From: Nostoc sp. MG11
Lineage (GTDB): Bacteria > Cyanobacteriota > Cyanobacteriia > Cyanobacteriales > Nostocaceae
Reading direction: 5' to 3'
Assembly: GCF_014904695.1 (NCBI RefSeq)
Contig: NZ_JACXXN010000011.1
Location: 62,001-126,000 of the forward strand
DNA: 64,000 nt
Below the pieces are notes generated by a model that ran no database searches, was not told the origin of the DNA, and saw only the letters and a program-made list of their open reading frames with translations. Shown here piece after piece: positions 42,027-52,283 of the stretch. A program made the translations under genes and the position numbers. Within the stretch, counting starts at the first letter, position 1, and every line of letters starts with the position of its first letter.

Positions 42027-44330
42027 CTACTGCTTTACTTGAGAATTAACAAGAGAAAAGCCGCGTCGCGTGGGTTTGATACTAGCTAACTCCACTTGAA
42101 AACTTACCTTATCGCTGATTTCACTGCTTTTTGCTTCCAAAGTCCAGTTACCAGGGCGCAAATACCAAAATAAAGAATTAGCTGATGTAGCTAACTTTTC
42201 ACCATTCAGCCACCACTCTACAGGTTGAGATGTTGTCCCTGCTAGCTTAAACTCTAACTTCTGCTTTGCCTCATTACCTGGATATAGTAAGAATAAATCG
42301 CCATTATGCGGAGATAAAATCCTCAGTTTGCTAGAAGTAAAACTAGATTGTTGCTGTTTTGCTAACCATTCATCATACTCTGGCGGCAAATTGAAGTTGT
42401 TTTGAGTTTCGTAGGCTTGTTTGTCTTCTGGGTAGAAATATTCTTGTACTACTGAGGTGCATTCTGGTATTGGTCGTAACCCGGAAGTTGCACAAATAGG
42501 TAGTTTTACTAGGCTTTTTGGAGGTTGAAAATCTGCTGGTTCTTGATGTTCGTGCAGATGTAACATAATTCGATTCCACAGAGGTGCTGCACCTGTAACA
42601 CCTGAAACTTTTCTCATCGGTTCGCCGTTGAAATTGCCTACCCAGGTAGCAACGGTGTAATCAGTAGTGAAGCCAACCGTCCAAGTATCACGAAAGTTGG
42701 AGGAAGTGCCAGTTTTAACAGCAGCAGGGAAGGGTAAGTTTAATACAGAGTCTACACCAAAAGCTGTTGCACGAGCATGGCGATCGCTTAACATATCAAT
42801 AATTAATTGCCATGTTGTACGGTTGGGCAATGGGGAATCGGTAAGGGGTAAGGGGGAATCAGAGAATGTTGTTACTAATGGGGTGGCTTTTCCAAGTCGT
42901 GACATAGTAACGTAAGCCCTAGCTAACTCCCATAAACTGACTTCGCCACTACCAAGAGTCAGCCCCAAACCGTAATGTTCTGCGGTTTGATTGAGGTGTT
43001 CAAACCCCAGTTGATGCAGACGTTCTAGGAAAGTCTGCACACCTACTTTTTCTAAAACTCTGACTGCTGGGACATTTAGAGAATTCGCTAAAGCAACTCG
43101 TACCCGCACAGGGCCAAGAAAACTTTCGGTGTAATCTGTGGGGCTATATAGCTTTGCGCCGGGAATGGCGTAGTGAGCAGGGACATCTGCCAAAATAGTA
43201 CTTGGGCGAATCAGATTTTTTTCTAAAGCCAATTCATATACAAAAGGCTTGAGGGTAGAACCTGGTTGACGCAAAGCTTGCACTCCATCATTACGTCCCA
43301 GTTTGGCTTCATTGAAGTAATCAGGCGAACCGACATAAGCTAAAACTTCGCCAGTGTGGTTGTTAATTACTAAAGCAGCTGCATCATGGACGTTATTAGC
43401 CGCCAGGGAAGAAATTACTTGCTGCACTTGTGCTTCTACAAACTGCTGCAAGGGACGATTTATAGTAGTGTGGATGGGGGAGGAAATTTTTTGAGTTTGC
43501 GTCTCAGACAACTGACTAGCCAACCAAAACAAAAAATGTGGTGCAGCAATAATCCCTTGCTGACGAGACTGAAACACAACCTTTTCGGCGGATGTTCGTG
43601 CCATTAGGCGAGTGATATATCCATCCTGTACCATACGATTGAGGACATATTTCTGGCGTTGCTTCAACCGTTCCCAATGTTCGTAAGGATTAAAGTAGGT
43701 GGGATTATTGGGAATAGCGGCGAGAAGAGTAGATTGGGCGAGGTTTAATTCACTGGCTGGGATAGAGAAATAAATACGGGCTGCTGCTTCCACACCATAT
43801 ATATTCCCTCCCATTGGCAGCCGATTGATGTATGCAGCAAGAATTTCATCTTTATTCATCCCTGCTACTAAGCGCCAAGATAACCAAATCTCACTCATTT
43901 TACCTGATAGAGTCCGGGGGACGGGATCTAACATCCGCGCTAACTGCATAGTAATTGTGGAAGCACCGGAAACTATTCTTTTAGCGTGAATGGCTTCTTT
44001 AATGGCGCGGATAATTGCTTTCATATCCAACGCCCCGTGCTGATAAAAGCTACCATCTTCGGCGGCTAAAATGGCATTGATAAACTGGGGGGAAACCTGC
44101 TTGAGGGGTATTACTGCTGTATGCTCTTGGTCACGAGTGAGCAATGTTCCTAATGGTAGCCCATTGCGATCGCTAAACTGCATTGCCAATTGATTTTGTA
44201 CAATATCTGTGGCACGAATGGGCGCAAAATAAGGCAGTAGGCGCACCACTAAGCAAATTAGTAGTATAGCCAAGATAATTTTACTTGTTTTGCGATGCAG
44301 CAGACGCCAAAATTTATGCTTAATTTTCAT
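42027..44330 (-). CDS. pbpC: Penicillin-binding protein 1C
   Basis: 767 residues from the ATG at 44330. A TM helix lies at about 13-33. The GT51 transglycosylase domain (about 45-240) has EDGSFYQHGALD and GASTITMQLARM. The transpeptidase domain (about 290-560) has catalytic STLK in RQPGSTLKPF, the SLN motif in ANSLNVPA and KTGTS. The C-terminal BiPBP_C-type domain spans about 660-760. PBP1C polymerises and cross-links peptidoglycan in the periplasm. In E. coli pbpC is in one operon with the alpha-2-macroglobulin gene yfhM; here the same two genes are divergent, 433 bp apart. Confidence 0.95.
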   Translation of the reverse strand: MKIKHKFWRLLHRKTSKIILAILLICLVVRLLPYFAPIRATDIVQNQLAMQFSDRNGLPLGTLLTRDQEHTAVIPLKQVSPQFINAILAAEDGSFYQHGALDMKAIIRAIKEAIHAKRIVSGASTITMQLARMLDPVPRTLSGKMSEIWLSWRLVAGMNKDEILAAYINRLPMGGNIYGVEAAARIYFSIPASELNLAQSTLLAAIPNNPTYFNPYEHWERLKQRQKYVLNRMVQDGYITRLMARTSAEKVVFQSRQQGIIAAPHFLFWLASQLSETQTQKISSPIHTTINRPLQQFVEAQVQQVISSLAANNVHDAAALVINNHTGEVLAYVGSPDYFNEAKLGRNDGVQALRQPGSTLKPFVYELALEKNLIRPSTILADVPAHYAIPGAKLYSPTDYTESFLGPVRVRVALANSLNVPAVRVLEKVGVQTFLERLHQLGFEHLNQTAEHYGLGLTLGSGEVSLWELARAYVTMSRLGKATPLVTTFSDSPLPLTDSPLPNRTTWQLIIDMLSDRHARATAFGVDSVLNLPFPAAVKTGTSSNFRDTWTVGFTTDYTVATWVGNFNGEPMRKVSGVTGAAPLWNRIMLHLHEHQEPADFQPPKSLVKLPICATSGLRPIPECTSVVQEYFYPEDKQAYETQNNFNLPPEYDEWLAKQQQSSFTSSKLRILSPHNGDLFLLYPGNEAKQKLEFKLAGTTSQPVEWWLNGEKLATSANSLFWYLRPGNWTLEAKSSEISDKVSFQVELASIKPTRRGFSLVNSQVKQ

Positions 44331-44763
44331 CAAGGAATCCCTTGCCCAGGAAAACTTACCTTAATTTTGACGTTGTGATTAAAGATATATCAGCAAATAT
44401 ATTCAATATTTAACAATCTCTCTGCAATAACTTTGTGTCTTAGTACGGGCAGTCCGTTCAAGTCGGGAAACCCGCCCACACGGCTGCCCTCGCCTTTGTG
44501 GTTTAAATAAAAATTTGACTAACCACCAAGACACAAAGACACCAAGTTAAATTAACATTTACATAATTTTACTAAATCCAATTGTTAAGAATTGTAGTAA
44601 TTTTTAGGAACTATTAGAAAGAATTGGTTATCTATGTAGATATTCAAACTTTAGACAGAAATAACTACTTATTTTGCGTCCTTCAGTAAGCTAAGCATTG
44701 CCCAAATAATGGGTAAATGCCAATTTTTGCTTGCTATCTATTTTTAATTTAAATTACTTAAAT
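44331..44763. repeat. Divergent promoter region with a nested palindromic repeat
   Basis: Between pbpC and the macroglobulin gene. At 44430-44560 a dispersed element (CTTTGTGTCTTAG ... ACCACCAAGACACAAAGACA) is interrupted by a palindrome, 44447-44491, containing GTCGGGAAACCCGCCCAC and bounded by GGGCAG and CTGCCC. The rest is AT-rich and should hold both promoters. Confidence 0.6.
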
Positions 44764-47700
44764 ATGATTATCAGAATTTTAATTCAGTTTATAATTATCA
44801 TTACACTTTTACTAGGGATATCAGGATGTAATTTATTTGGTATTTCCCCAGGTAGAGAAAAACTACCAGCGGTTTCGCCACTCACACCACCAAAGTTACC
44901 AGTCTGGATTGAACAAATTAGTCCTATTGGAGATACTAAACCTCTTAATCAAATTCGCATCCGGTTTAAAGAGGCTTTAATACCAGTTGAGAGTCTTGAC
45001 AGTCCAGAACAACAAAAGCTATTACAAAAGTTTGAGCTTTGGCCGCCTTTACCCGGTCAATTTCGGTTTTTGACGCCGCGCATGGTGGGATTTCAAGCTG
45101 ATAAAGCATTACCAAAAGCCACACGATTTCAAGTCACACTGAAAGCAGGTTTGGCAGATTTAACAAATCATCGATTAGACAAAGATTTAGCTTGGACTTT
45201 CAATACCGAACCTATCAAATTGACTAATTTGCCTGGTGTTAACCCTATTGAAAAGGCTGATGCTGAACCAATTGATTTACAGCAGAAATTGCAATTTAAC
45301 TCTAATGTGGAGCTAGATTTAGCTTCCGTACAAGAACATTTACGGCTCACTCCAGAAGGTAATAATAATAGTATACGTTTCCAAGTTGAATTAGCTAAAG
45401 AAGAGACATTAGAAAATAAAGACCCTTTAGAAAAATTTGACCCCTCGACACGCAATTGGATTTATAATCTTATTCCTCAGCCAAATCTTGAAAAAGCAAC
45501 CCGTTATCGCTTAGAATTTTCTCCGGGGACACTTCCGGCTTATGGCAATATACCTACAGATAAACAATTTGCCAGTAAGTTAACTACTTATTTTCCTTTG
45601 GCATTTCAGGGAATTAAGTTTTATGGACAACCTGATGCTGCGGGAACCTATGGAAGATTTATTAAAGGCAGCCCCCAGCTAGAATTTAATAACGTTTTGA
45701 TAGCAGATGCCGCTAGAGAAAATATTAAAATTGAGCCGACGCCAAAAGCCATTCCGCGAATTGTAGAAGTAAATGATGAAGATAGAATTGTCGGTATTAA
45801 TCCTTATGCTTTAGCTCCAGCCACTACTTATACAATTACTATCGGTGCAAATCTCAAAGATAAGTTTGGTCAGACTTTAGGTAAGCCTCTTACAGTGAAG
45901 TATGATACTGGAGATTTAGCTGGGGATATCTGGACACCATCAGATTTAAATATTTTTCCCGCAGGTAAAGATTTGCAGTTGAATATTAATACAGTAAATT
46001 TGCCAGAATCAAATTACAAAGCTGCTTATAAAGTAATTAAACCATCAGATTTGGTTTATTTCAATTACGGTAATGATTTCTTATCAAAACCTTCGGAATG
46101 GCAAAGTTTTAAATTAGCAGTTAAGAAAAATCAGTCAGTTGACGTTACAGTTCCTCTTCGAGAAAAAATAGGTGCTGCTACGGGAATGTTAGCTTATGGA
46201 GTGCAAGCACGCACTAATAAATATCAAGAGAATGGTAAAGAACTGTGGCGTGAACCTGTAACTTATGGCTTGGTCGAATTGACAAATTTGGGTATATTTA
46301 GTCAATGGTTTCCAGGGTCAGGATTAATTCGCGTTAATCATCTTAGTGATGGCTCACCAGTTAAAGCTGCTGCTATCGATATTTATCAATCAAAATTACA
46401 GGCAAAATCTCGCCCTGAACCAGTACCTTGTGCAACAGGTAAAACTGATGAAAATGGAACTTTTAGAATAAATCGTCAAGATTTACAGCAATGTTATCCA
46501 GCAAATCAAAGCCCTGTTAAATTACCTCAATTATTAGTAATTGCCCGTGAAAATCAAGATTGGGCATTTACTAGAACTGAAGAATATAGCGGTGCTTATG
46601 GCTATAGTATTGATGCAGGTTGGCAAGGTGGTAAACCAGAATCGCGTGGAGTAATCTTCTCAGATAGACAGTTATATCAACCAGGAGAAAAAGCTTGGTT
46701 GACTGGTTTTGCTGACTATTTGCACAATGGCATAATCCAACAAGATAAAAAAGCTGTTTACCAATTAACTCTAGTAAATCCCGATGGCAAAAAAACTGAT
46801 TTGGGTACGCAAACTACAAATGAGTTCGGGACGTTTTCGTTAGAATTGCCAATCAACAAAACTCAGCCTTTAGGCTACTATACAATTCAGGCTAAAGGTA
46901 AAAATGGACAAGAAATTACTGGAGAATTTCGCGTAGCTGAGTTTAAACCACCAAATTTTAAAGTCGAACTTAATTTGGATAAAGAATTTGCCTTAATTGA
47001 CGAGAAAGTAGAGGCTAAAGCTACAAGTAATTATCTATTTGGTGCGCCTGTAGAAGGAGGTAAAGCTAAGTATTTTGTTACTCGCCAGCAAACTGATTTT
47101 ATCCCCAAAGGATGGGAGGGATTTGCTTTTGGCAGACAATGGTTATGGCCAGAGGAAAGTCCTTCTATCCCTAGTGATGTGTTGGAAACTGATTCTCAGT
47201 TGGATGCTAAGGGTAATATTAGTCAAACGGTAACTGTAGCTAAAGATTTGCCTTATCCGATGACTTATCGGGTAGATGTGGAAGTTGCAGATATTTCTAA
47301 TCTATCTGTGGCAAATTCTCAAACTTTTACAGCTTTACCAAGTAATCGCCTTATTGGGATAAAAAGTAATTTTGTTGCTGATGCTGGTAAAGCTTTTCCC
47401 ATTGAAGTTATTGTTACTGACCCTACAGGAAAACCAATAACAGGTCAACGGGTGCGCTTGGAATTACAACAGATGAAATATAGCAGTGTCACGCAATTAG
47501 TTGAAGGTAGCCGCACACCAAAAAATCAAGTTGAATATAAGACGGTAGGACAAACAGAAGTAATATCTGCCAACAATCCACAATCAGTAACACTGACACC
47601 AACTGAATCAGGTTCGTACCGCATTAGAGCTAATTTTAGCAATGCTAAAGATGAATTTAGTGCTACAGATTTACAAATTTGGGCAACTGGACAAAATCCC

Positions 47701-50478
47701 GTATTTTGGGGTTCAAGAGAGCGAAATATCCTAGAAGTTAAACTTGATAAAACAGAATTTAAACCAGGTGAAACTGCTACTGCACTAATTCAATCTCCCT
47801 ATCCAGATGCCGAATTGTACTTTGCTATTGTTAAAGACAAACCTCTTTATCAACAGATTACCAAAGTTAAGGGAGGAGCGCCACAAATTCAGTTTGAAGT
47901 GACGCCAGAAATGCTGCCAAATGCAGCTGTTGAAGCTGTGTTGGTAAGACAAGGTACACCAATTAGCCAGGTAGAGGCTGGAAGTTTAGATAACTTGGTA
48001 CGCATTGGCTTTGCACCTTTTAAAGTCAACTTGGAAGATAAGTATTTAAAACTGCAAGTTAAGCCAGTGCAAACATCGTTAGAACCTGGTGCAGAGGAAA
48101 CGGTACAACTAGAACTTCAGGATAATCTAGGCAAACCCACCCAAGGACAGTTTACAGTCATGGTGGTGAATGAAGCGGTGCTACAACTTTCTGGTTATCG
48201 TCCGCCAAATTTAGTAGATACGGTTTATGCAGAACAGCCAATATCTACTCGCTTTAGCGATAATCGACCAGATGTAATTTTACAACCCCAAGATGTAGCG
48301 AAACCAAAAGGTTGGGGTTATGGTGGTGGGTCATCAACTGGTGCAGCAAGTACGCGCGTTCGCACAGATTTTCAAGCCTTAGCTTACTACAACGGTTCTG
48401 TGATTGCTGATGCTAATGGTAAAGCCCAGATTACCTTTAAATTGCCGGATGACTTAACTACATGGCGAGTGATGGCTGTCGCTACCGATGGAAATCTGCG
48501 TTTCGGCAATGGCGATGCGACGTTTATTACAACTAAGCCACTGCTAACTAATGCTATTTTGCCACAGTTTGCCCGTCCAGGCGATCGCCTCCTTGGTGGT
48601 TTATCAGTAACTAACAACACTGGAAATACAGGAAATCTTGCCATAAATGGCGAACTTGGCGGTACGGTAAAGTTTGCTGAGAATAACCCTACAGTCACCT
48701 CCCTGCAAACTAAAGCTGAATCAGCAACTCATGCTTATCGCTTTCCGATAGTAGCGGGTAATGTGGGAGTTGGTAAAGTTCGCTTTACCACCCAGCTAAA
48801 TGGTACAGCAGATGCTTTTGAAGTACCTTTAGAAATTAAGCCGCTGGAAATTACAGAACAAGTCGTTGAAACTGGTGTCACTGAAAAACAAGTAAAGATT
48901 CCGCTGAATGTCGATAAAAATATCTTCCCGGAAGCCGGAGGTTTAGATATTCAATTAGCGAGTACCTTAATACCAGAGATTAAAGCAGCAGCAAAGCAAG
49001 TTTTGGCAGATGATGATTTACCATTCACAGAACCAGCAGCAAGTCAACTGATAATTGCAGCTAATCTACAAACTCTTGGACAAAAATATGGTCAAACATT
49101 TGCAGAATTTAATCCTAGCAACCAGGCAAATCTAGCACTAGAAAAACTCCAAAAACTTCAAATATCAGATGGCGGTTTTGCTGCTTTCCCAGGACAAGAA
49201 AAGTCCGACCCTTGGGTTTCTTCTTATACAGCAGAGTCTTTGGTTAAAACAAGTCAGGGATTCCCTGGTTTGGTAGATTCTGAAATGCTTTCGCGCCTGA
49301 AAGGTTATTTGCAAAAAGTTCTAGCTAACCCCGGACAATTTGAGTTTTGCAAACAGCAACTATGCAAAAGTCAATTGCAACTTAATGCATTAATAGCCCT
49401 AGCAGAATTGGGAGACAAACGCAATAGTTTCTTAGCAGATATTTACCAACAGCGTAATAACTTTGATTTAGTTACTCAAATTAAACTAGCGCGGTACTTA
49501 TCTCAATTCTCAGAATGGCAAGATGAATCACAACAAATGTTGACCAAGTTACAACAAAATATATATGAAACTGGTCGCACAGCAGTTGTAAGTTTACCCC
49601 GTAGTTGGGGATGGATGAGTTCATCTACTACAACACAAGCGCAAGCTTTACGCTTGTTTATAGCCAAGCAAAGTAAACCAGAAATTATAGATAAGTTATT
49701 CCAAAGTCTTCTGGCATTGCGACGGGATGGCACATGGCAGACTAACTATAATAATGCTCAAGCTTTAACAGCTTTGGTTGAATATAGCCAACTACAACCT
49801 ACACCACCTAGTTTTATCACTACAGTAGAATTAGCTGGTAAGAAGTTAGGAGAAAATCGCTTTTACGGCTACAAAAATCCTAGCTTACAGATAAATACGC
49901 CAATGAATAATTTACCCCGTGGCCGTCATGATTTACTACTAAAAAAAGTAGGTAAAGGCACTTTGCATTATTTAGTTGCCTATAATTATCGCTTGCAGGG
50001 AAATCAACCAGGCAGATTTAATGGTTTACGAGTATCACGAGAAGTTCGCAGTGTGAACCAGGAAAAAGTCTTGCAAAAGTTAGGTCTTTATGCTTTTGAT
50101 AAACCATTAACTTTAGAAAGTGGACAGGTGTTTGATATTGGATTGGAAATTATTGCAGATCATCCTGTGGAACATATAGTAATTAAAGATCCGCTACCAG
50201 CAGGATTTGAGGCGGTGGATGCAAGCTTTCAAACTGCTACAGCCGCATTACAAGCAAAAGCAGATAGCTGGGAACTTGGGTTTAAAACTATTCATCGCGA
50301 TCGCATTATCGCTTACGCTGACCACCTGGAACCAGGTGTTTATAGTCTGCACTACTTAGTACGTTCTGTTACGCCCGGTACATATCTCTGGCCTGGTGCT
50401 GAAGTTCATCTGCAATATGCACCAGAAGAATTTGGGCGATCGGCTGAGTCTACACTGATACTTGGGGAAAAGTCGTAA
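44764..50478 (+). CDS. yfhM: Bacterial alpha-2-macroglobulin lipoprotein lacking the thioester
   Basis: 1904 residues from the ATG at 44764. A lipoprotein signal peptide ends LLLGISGC with Cys22. It follows the bacterial A2M plan: several N-terminal MG beta-sandwich domains, a bait region, a complement-like alpha/alpha toroid (about 1370-1690, with DGGFAAFPGQEKSDPWVSSYTAESL) and a C-terminal receptor-like domain (about 1780-1890). The place where YfhM carries the CLEQ thioester reads DLPFTEPAASQLI, so Cys and Gln are absent and covalent trapping of proteases is not possible. Trapping by conformational change remains possible. Divergent neighbour pbpC fits the known functional link between A2M and PBP1C in guarding a damaged wall. 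Confidence 0.93.
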   Translation: MIIRILIQFIIIITLLLGISGCNLFGISPGREKLPAVSPLTPPKLPVWIEQISPIGDTKPLNQIRIRFKEALIPVESLDSPEQQKLLQKFELWPPLPGQFRFLTPRMVGFQADKALPKATRFQVTLKAGLADLTNHRLDKDLAWTFNTEPIKLTNLPGVNPIEKADAEPIDLQQKLQFNSNVELDLASVQEHLRLTPEGNNNSIRFQVELAKEETLENKDPLEKFDPSTRNWIYNLIPQPNLEKATRYRLEFSPGTLPAYGNIPTDKQFASKLTTYFPLAFQGIKFYGQPDAAGTYGRFIKGSPQLEFNNVLIADAARENIKIEPTPKAIPRIVEVNDEDRIVGINPYALAPATTYTITIGANLKDKFGQTLGKPLTVKYDTGDLAGDIWTPSDLNIFPAGKDLQLNINTVNLPESNYKAAYKVIKPSDLVYFNYGNDFLSKPSEWQSFKLAVKKNQSVDVTVPLREKIGAATGMLAYGVQARTNKYQENGKELWREPVTYGLVELTNLGIFSQWFPGSGLIRVNHLSDGSPVKAAAIDIYQSKLQAKSRPEPVPCATGKTDENGTFRINRQDLQQCYPANQSPVKLPQLLVIARENQDWAFTRTEEYSGAYGYSIDAGWQGGKPESRGVIFSDRQLYQPGEKAWLTGFADYLHNGIIQQDKKAVYQLTLVNPDGKKTDLGTQTTNEFGTFSLELPINKTQPLGYYTIQAKGKNGQEITGEFRVAEFKPPNFKVELNLDKEFALIDEKVEAKATSNYLFGAPVEGGKAKYFVTRQQTDFIPKGWEGFAFGRQWLWPEESPSIPSDVLETDSQLDAKGNISQTVTVAKDLPYPMTYRVDVEVADISNLSVANSQTFTALPSNRLIGIKSNFVADAGKAFPIEVIVTDPTGKPITGQRVRLELQQMKYSSVTQLVEGSRTPKNQVEYKTVGQTEVISANNPQSVTLTPTESGSYRIRANFSNAKDEFSATDLQIWATGQNPVFWGSRERNILEVKLDKTEFKPGETATALIQSPYPDAELYFAIVKDKPLYQQITKVKGGAPQIQFEVTPEMLPNAAVEAVLVRQGTPISQVEAGSLDNLVRIGFAPFKVNLEDKYLKLQVKPVQTSLEPGAEETVQLELQDNLGKPTQGQFTVMVVNEAVLQLSGYRPPNLVDTVYAEQPISTRFSDNRPDVILQPQDVAKPKGWGYGGGSSTGAASTRVRTDFQALAYYNGSVIADANGKAQITFKLPDDLTTWRVMAVATDGNLRFGNGDATFITTKPLLTNAILPQFARPGDRLLGGLSVTNNTGNTGNLAINGELGGTVKFAENNPTVTSLQTKAESATHAYRFPIVAGNVGVGKVRFTTQLNGTADAFEVPLEIKPLEITEQVVETGVTEKQVKIPLNVDKNIFPEAGGLDIQLASTLIPEIKAAAKQVLADDDLPFTEPAASQLIIAANLQTLGQKYGQTFAEFNPSNQANLALEKLQKLQISDGGFAAFPGQEKSDPWVSSYTAESLVKTSQGFPGLVDSEMLSRLKGYLQKVLANPGQFEFCKQQLCKSQLQLNALIALAELGDKRNSFLADIYQQRNNFDLVTQIKLARYLSQFSEWQDESQQMLTKLQQNIYETGRTAVVSLPRSWGWMSSSTTTQAQALRLFIAKQSKPEIIDKLFQSLLALRRDGTWQTNYNNAQALTALVEYSQLQPTPPSFITTVELAGKKLGENRFYGYKNPSLQINTPMNNLPRGRHDLLLKKVGKGTLHYLVAYNYRLQGNQPGRFNGLRVSREVRSVNQEKVLQKLGLYAFDKPLTLESGQVFDIGLEIIADHPVEHIVIKDPLPAGFEAVDASFQTATAALQAKADSWELGFKTIHRDRIIAYADHLEPGVYSLHYLVRSVTPGTYLWPGAEVHLQYAPEEFGRSAESTLILGEKS

Positions 50479-50493
50479 CAATAGTCATCGAGT

Positions 50494-50526
50494 AGCGCTA
50501 AGTAATTAGCGCTTTTAGTTTTTTTG
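50494..50526 (+). terminator. Rho-independent terminator after the macroglobulin gene
   Basis: The 8-bp stem AGCGCTAA/TTAGCGCT with a 4-nt loop is followed by TTTAGTTTTTTT. It lies 16 bp after the stop codon at 50478 and reaches into the last codons of the convergent small gene. Confidence 0.85.
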
Positions 50527-50733
50527 ACTTGCTTCCCGCTCAGTCAGGGGATGAGCATTTTCGATATGCTCGATTAAGCTTTCAGCCATTTCAACAGCCA
50601 CAAGAATTAGTTGCTGTTCTGTCTGTCCATAGCCTCCCTCATCACTGACTTGCGGGTAAATGTGAGGGTTGGATAGCATAGCAGCCAGCAGTTGAGATGC
50701 GGTTTGTTTTAACTCATTAACTTGCAAATTCAC
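50515..50733 (-). CDS. Small helical protein of unknown function
   Basis: 72 residues, helical and acidic, with ELKQTASQLLAAMLSNPHIY and LVAVEMAESLIEHIE. No signal peptide or known domain is visible. The ATG at 50733 is in a reasonable context, and the gene is convergent to the macroglobulin gene. Short proteins of this type are common in cyanobacteria. Confidence 0.65.
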   Translation of the reverse strand: MNLQVNELKQTASQLLAAMLSNPHIYPQVSDEGGYGQTEQQLILVAVEMAESLIEHIENAHPLTEREASQKN

Positions 50734-50854
50734 ACGCTTACTTCCTCCAGTTCAATGGTGTTTTACAACTATTTTCAGGTAAATGAACGACATTTTTTTA
50801 TCATGGGTAAATGCGAAGGCGCAAAGAAGGACGTTCCCAAGCGCTAAAGTTTAT

Positions 50855-51520
50855 TTACTTACCTAGAGATAATAATTGATAGTTGTTCCCAGCTTTTGTA
50901 AGTAAATCACGAACTTCTTCATCTGTAGTTTGGGGAAAGTTTTCGTACCAGAGACTAACGCTGTAGAAAGGACTTGGTGTCGCAACATATACCATTTCAT
51001 CTACTTCAGCTTCCAACGCTTCGCAGGTTTCGAGTGCAGCAACCGGCACAGCAACTATAATCTTAGCGGGTTGCTGTTTCCGTACAGCCACAATAGCAGC
51101 CCACATAGTTGCACCTGTCGCTAAGCCGTCATCGACTAAAATCACAATGCGTCCTGATAAATCTGCATCAGGTTTATCGCCTCGATATAGGCGTTCCCGT
51201 CGTTCTAGTTCGCGTTGTTCTTGCACCGCAATCCTGGCAATTGTTTCATCGGATATCTTGACTTCTTTGACAATATGCTCATTCAGTATCCGCACACCAC
51301 CAGAAGCGATCGCTCCCATTGCCAACTCTTCATGATCAGGCACACCCAATTTACGTACTACCAAAACATCTAATGGAGCATTTAGCGCTTTGGCAACCTC
51401 AAAAGCAACGGGTACGCCGCCTCTCGGCAGCGCTAATACCAATACATCTGAGCGATTAATATAAGCCGTTAACTCTCCAGCTAAAACTTGACCTGCTAAC
51501 CTCCGGTCTTTGAATAACAT
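50855..51520 (-). CDS. Phosphoribosyltransferase-family protein
   Basis: 221 residues with a type I PRTase fold. The PRPP-binding loop is VILVDDGLATGATM at about 125-138, and the N-terminus has VLVLALPRGGVPVAFEVAKAL. Many bacteria have such a stand-alone predicted PRTase, often encoded near dienelactone hydrolase-type or stress genes, with no proven substrate. It is neither a clear purine nor a clear pyrimidine salvage enzyme. ATG at 51520. Confidence 0.88.
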   Translation of the reverse strand: MLFKDRRLAGQVLAGELTAYINRSDVLVLALPRGGVPVAFEVAKALNAPLDVLVVRKLGVPDHEELAMGAIASGGVRILNEHIVKEVKISDETIARIAVQEQRELERRERLYRGDKPDADLSGRIVILVDDGLATGATMWAAIVAVRKQQPAKIIVAVPVAALETCEALEAEVDEMVYVATPSPFYSVSLWYENFPQTTDEEVRDLLTKAGNNYQLLSLGK

Positions 51521-51604
51521 GGCGTGATGCTCCTGACATATATCTTAGATAAATTACGTACTTACACGCATTCGCCCTTGGCTTCCCGCCTCTGTTATGG
51601 TTAC

Positions 51605-51752
51605 TAGAACACCGATTCAGTATTCAAGATAGGGGTGAAAAAAACTGATTATTTCGTAGAGACGTTGCATTGCAACGTCTCTACAGTCAAGGAAAATTGG
51701 TCGTTTTACCGAAAAGAAATCGGGCTTTTGTGATTACTGAATTGATACTCTA
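51605..51752 (-). mobile_element. MITE family A, copy 3 (148 bp, complete)
   Basis: Inverted relative to copies 1 and 2 and exactly the same length as copy 2. It starts TAGAACACCGATTCAGTATT and ends GAATTGATACTCTA, with the same central GTAGAGACGTTGC-ATT-GCAACGTCTCTAC hairpin. TA occurs at both edges. No gene is inside. Confidence 0.88.
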
Positions 51753-51960
51753 GTACGTAGGGCAGAAATAAACCACCCATTTTCAATCAATGGTTTGATG
51801 TTCTAATCTGATCTTAGAGAGCTAAAAATTTTGTGTCCTCTGACTAATGGGGCGACATTCTCAATTTACCGTTCTGCCTAACGGATGAATGAAGCAAACT
51901 GGATGTTAAGTTTTTTTTTGGCGTACTTCATGAGACTTGTTGTAAAAATCGCAAATTGTC

Positions 51961-52006
51961 GGGGGGAAGGGTAAAGGGTAAAGGGTAAAGGGGAAGGGTT
52001 AAAGGG
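51961..52006 (+). repeat. Purine-rich heptad array (GGGTAAA)n
   Basis: About six copies of GGGTAAA and close variants such as GGGGAA follow a G7 run. The G-tracts could form a G-quadruplex. Similar CCCTTTA strings lie at 56785-56825 and 58340-58360. Confidence 0.75.
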
Positions 52007-52283
52007 ATAACCAAAAAAGCGGTAATAGCAGTAAGGCATTGAAAGATTCTTGGTGAGTGAACACAACACGTAGGCATAGCCCGTCGTAGCAAGAAGTCGA
52101 GCCAGTGCGTTCCTGTCGCCTTGCGTCGAAAGCGCAAAGTTAGAGCGGCGGTTTCAGCGGTAGCGAGTCTTCGCCCAAGGGGCGACGCCAAAGGCGAATG
52201 AGCGTCTCTGAACTTTTCAAGACAGACATCGCCAGCTTTTGGCTTAAGGCTACACCAAAATGAATACGTGAATTACTCACAGG

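Noticed and set aside
51878-52200. Short coding frames in the repeat region
   Set aside because: They run through purine-rich heptad repeats and a degenerate palindromic repeat and have no ribosome sites or family features.
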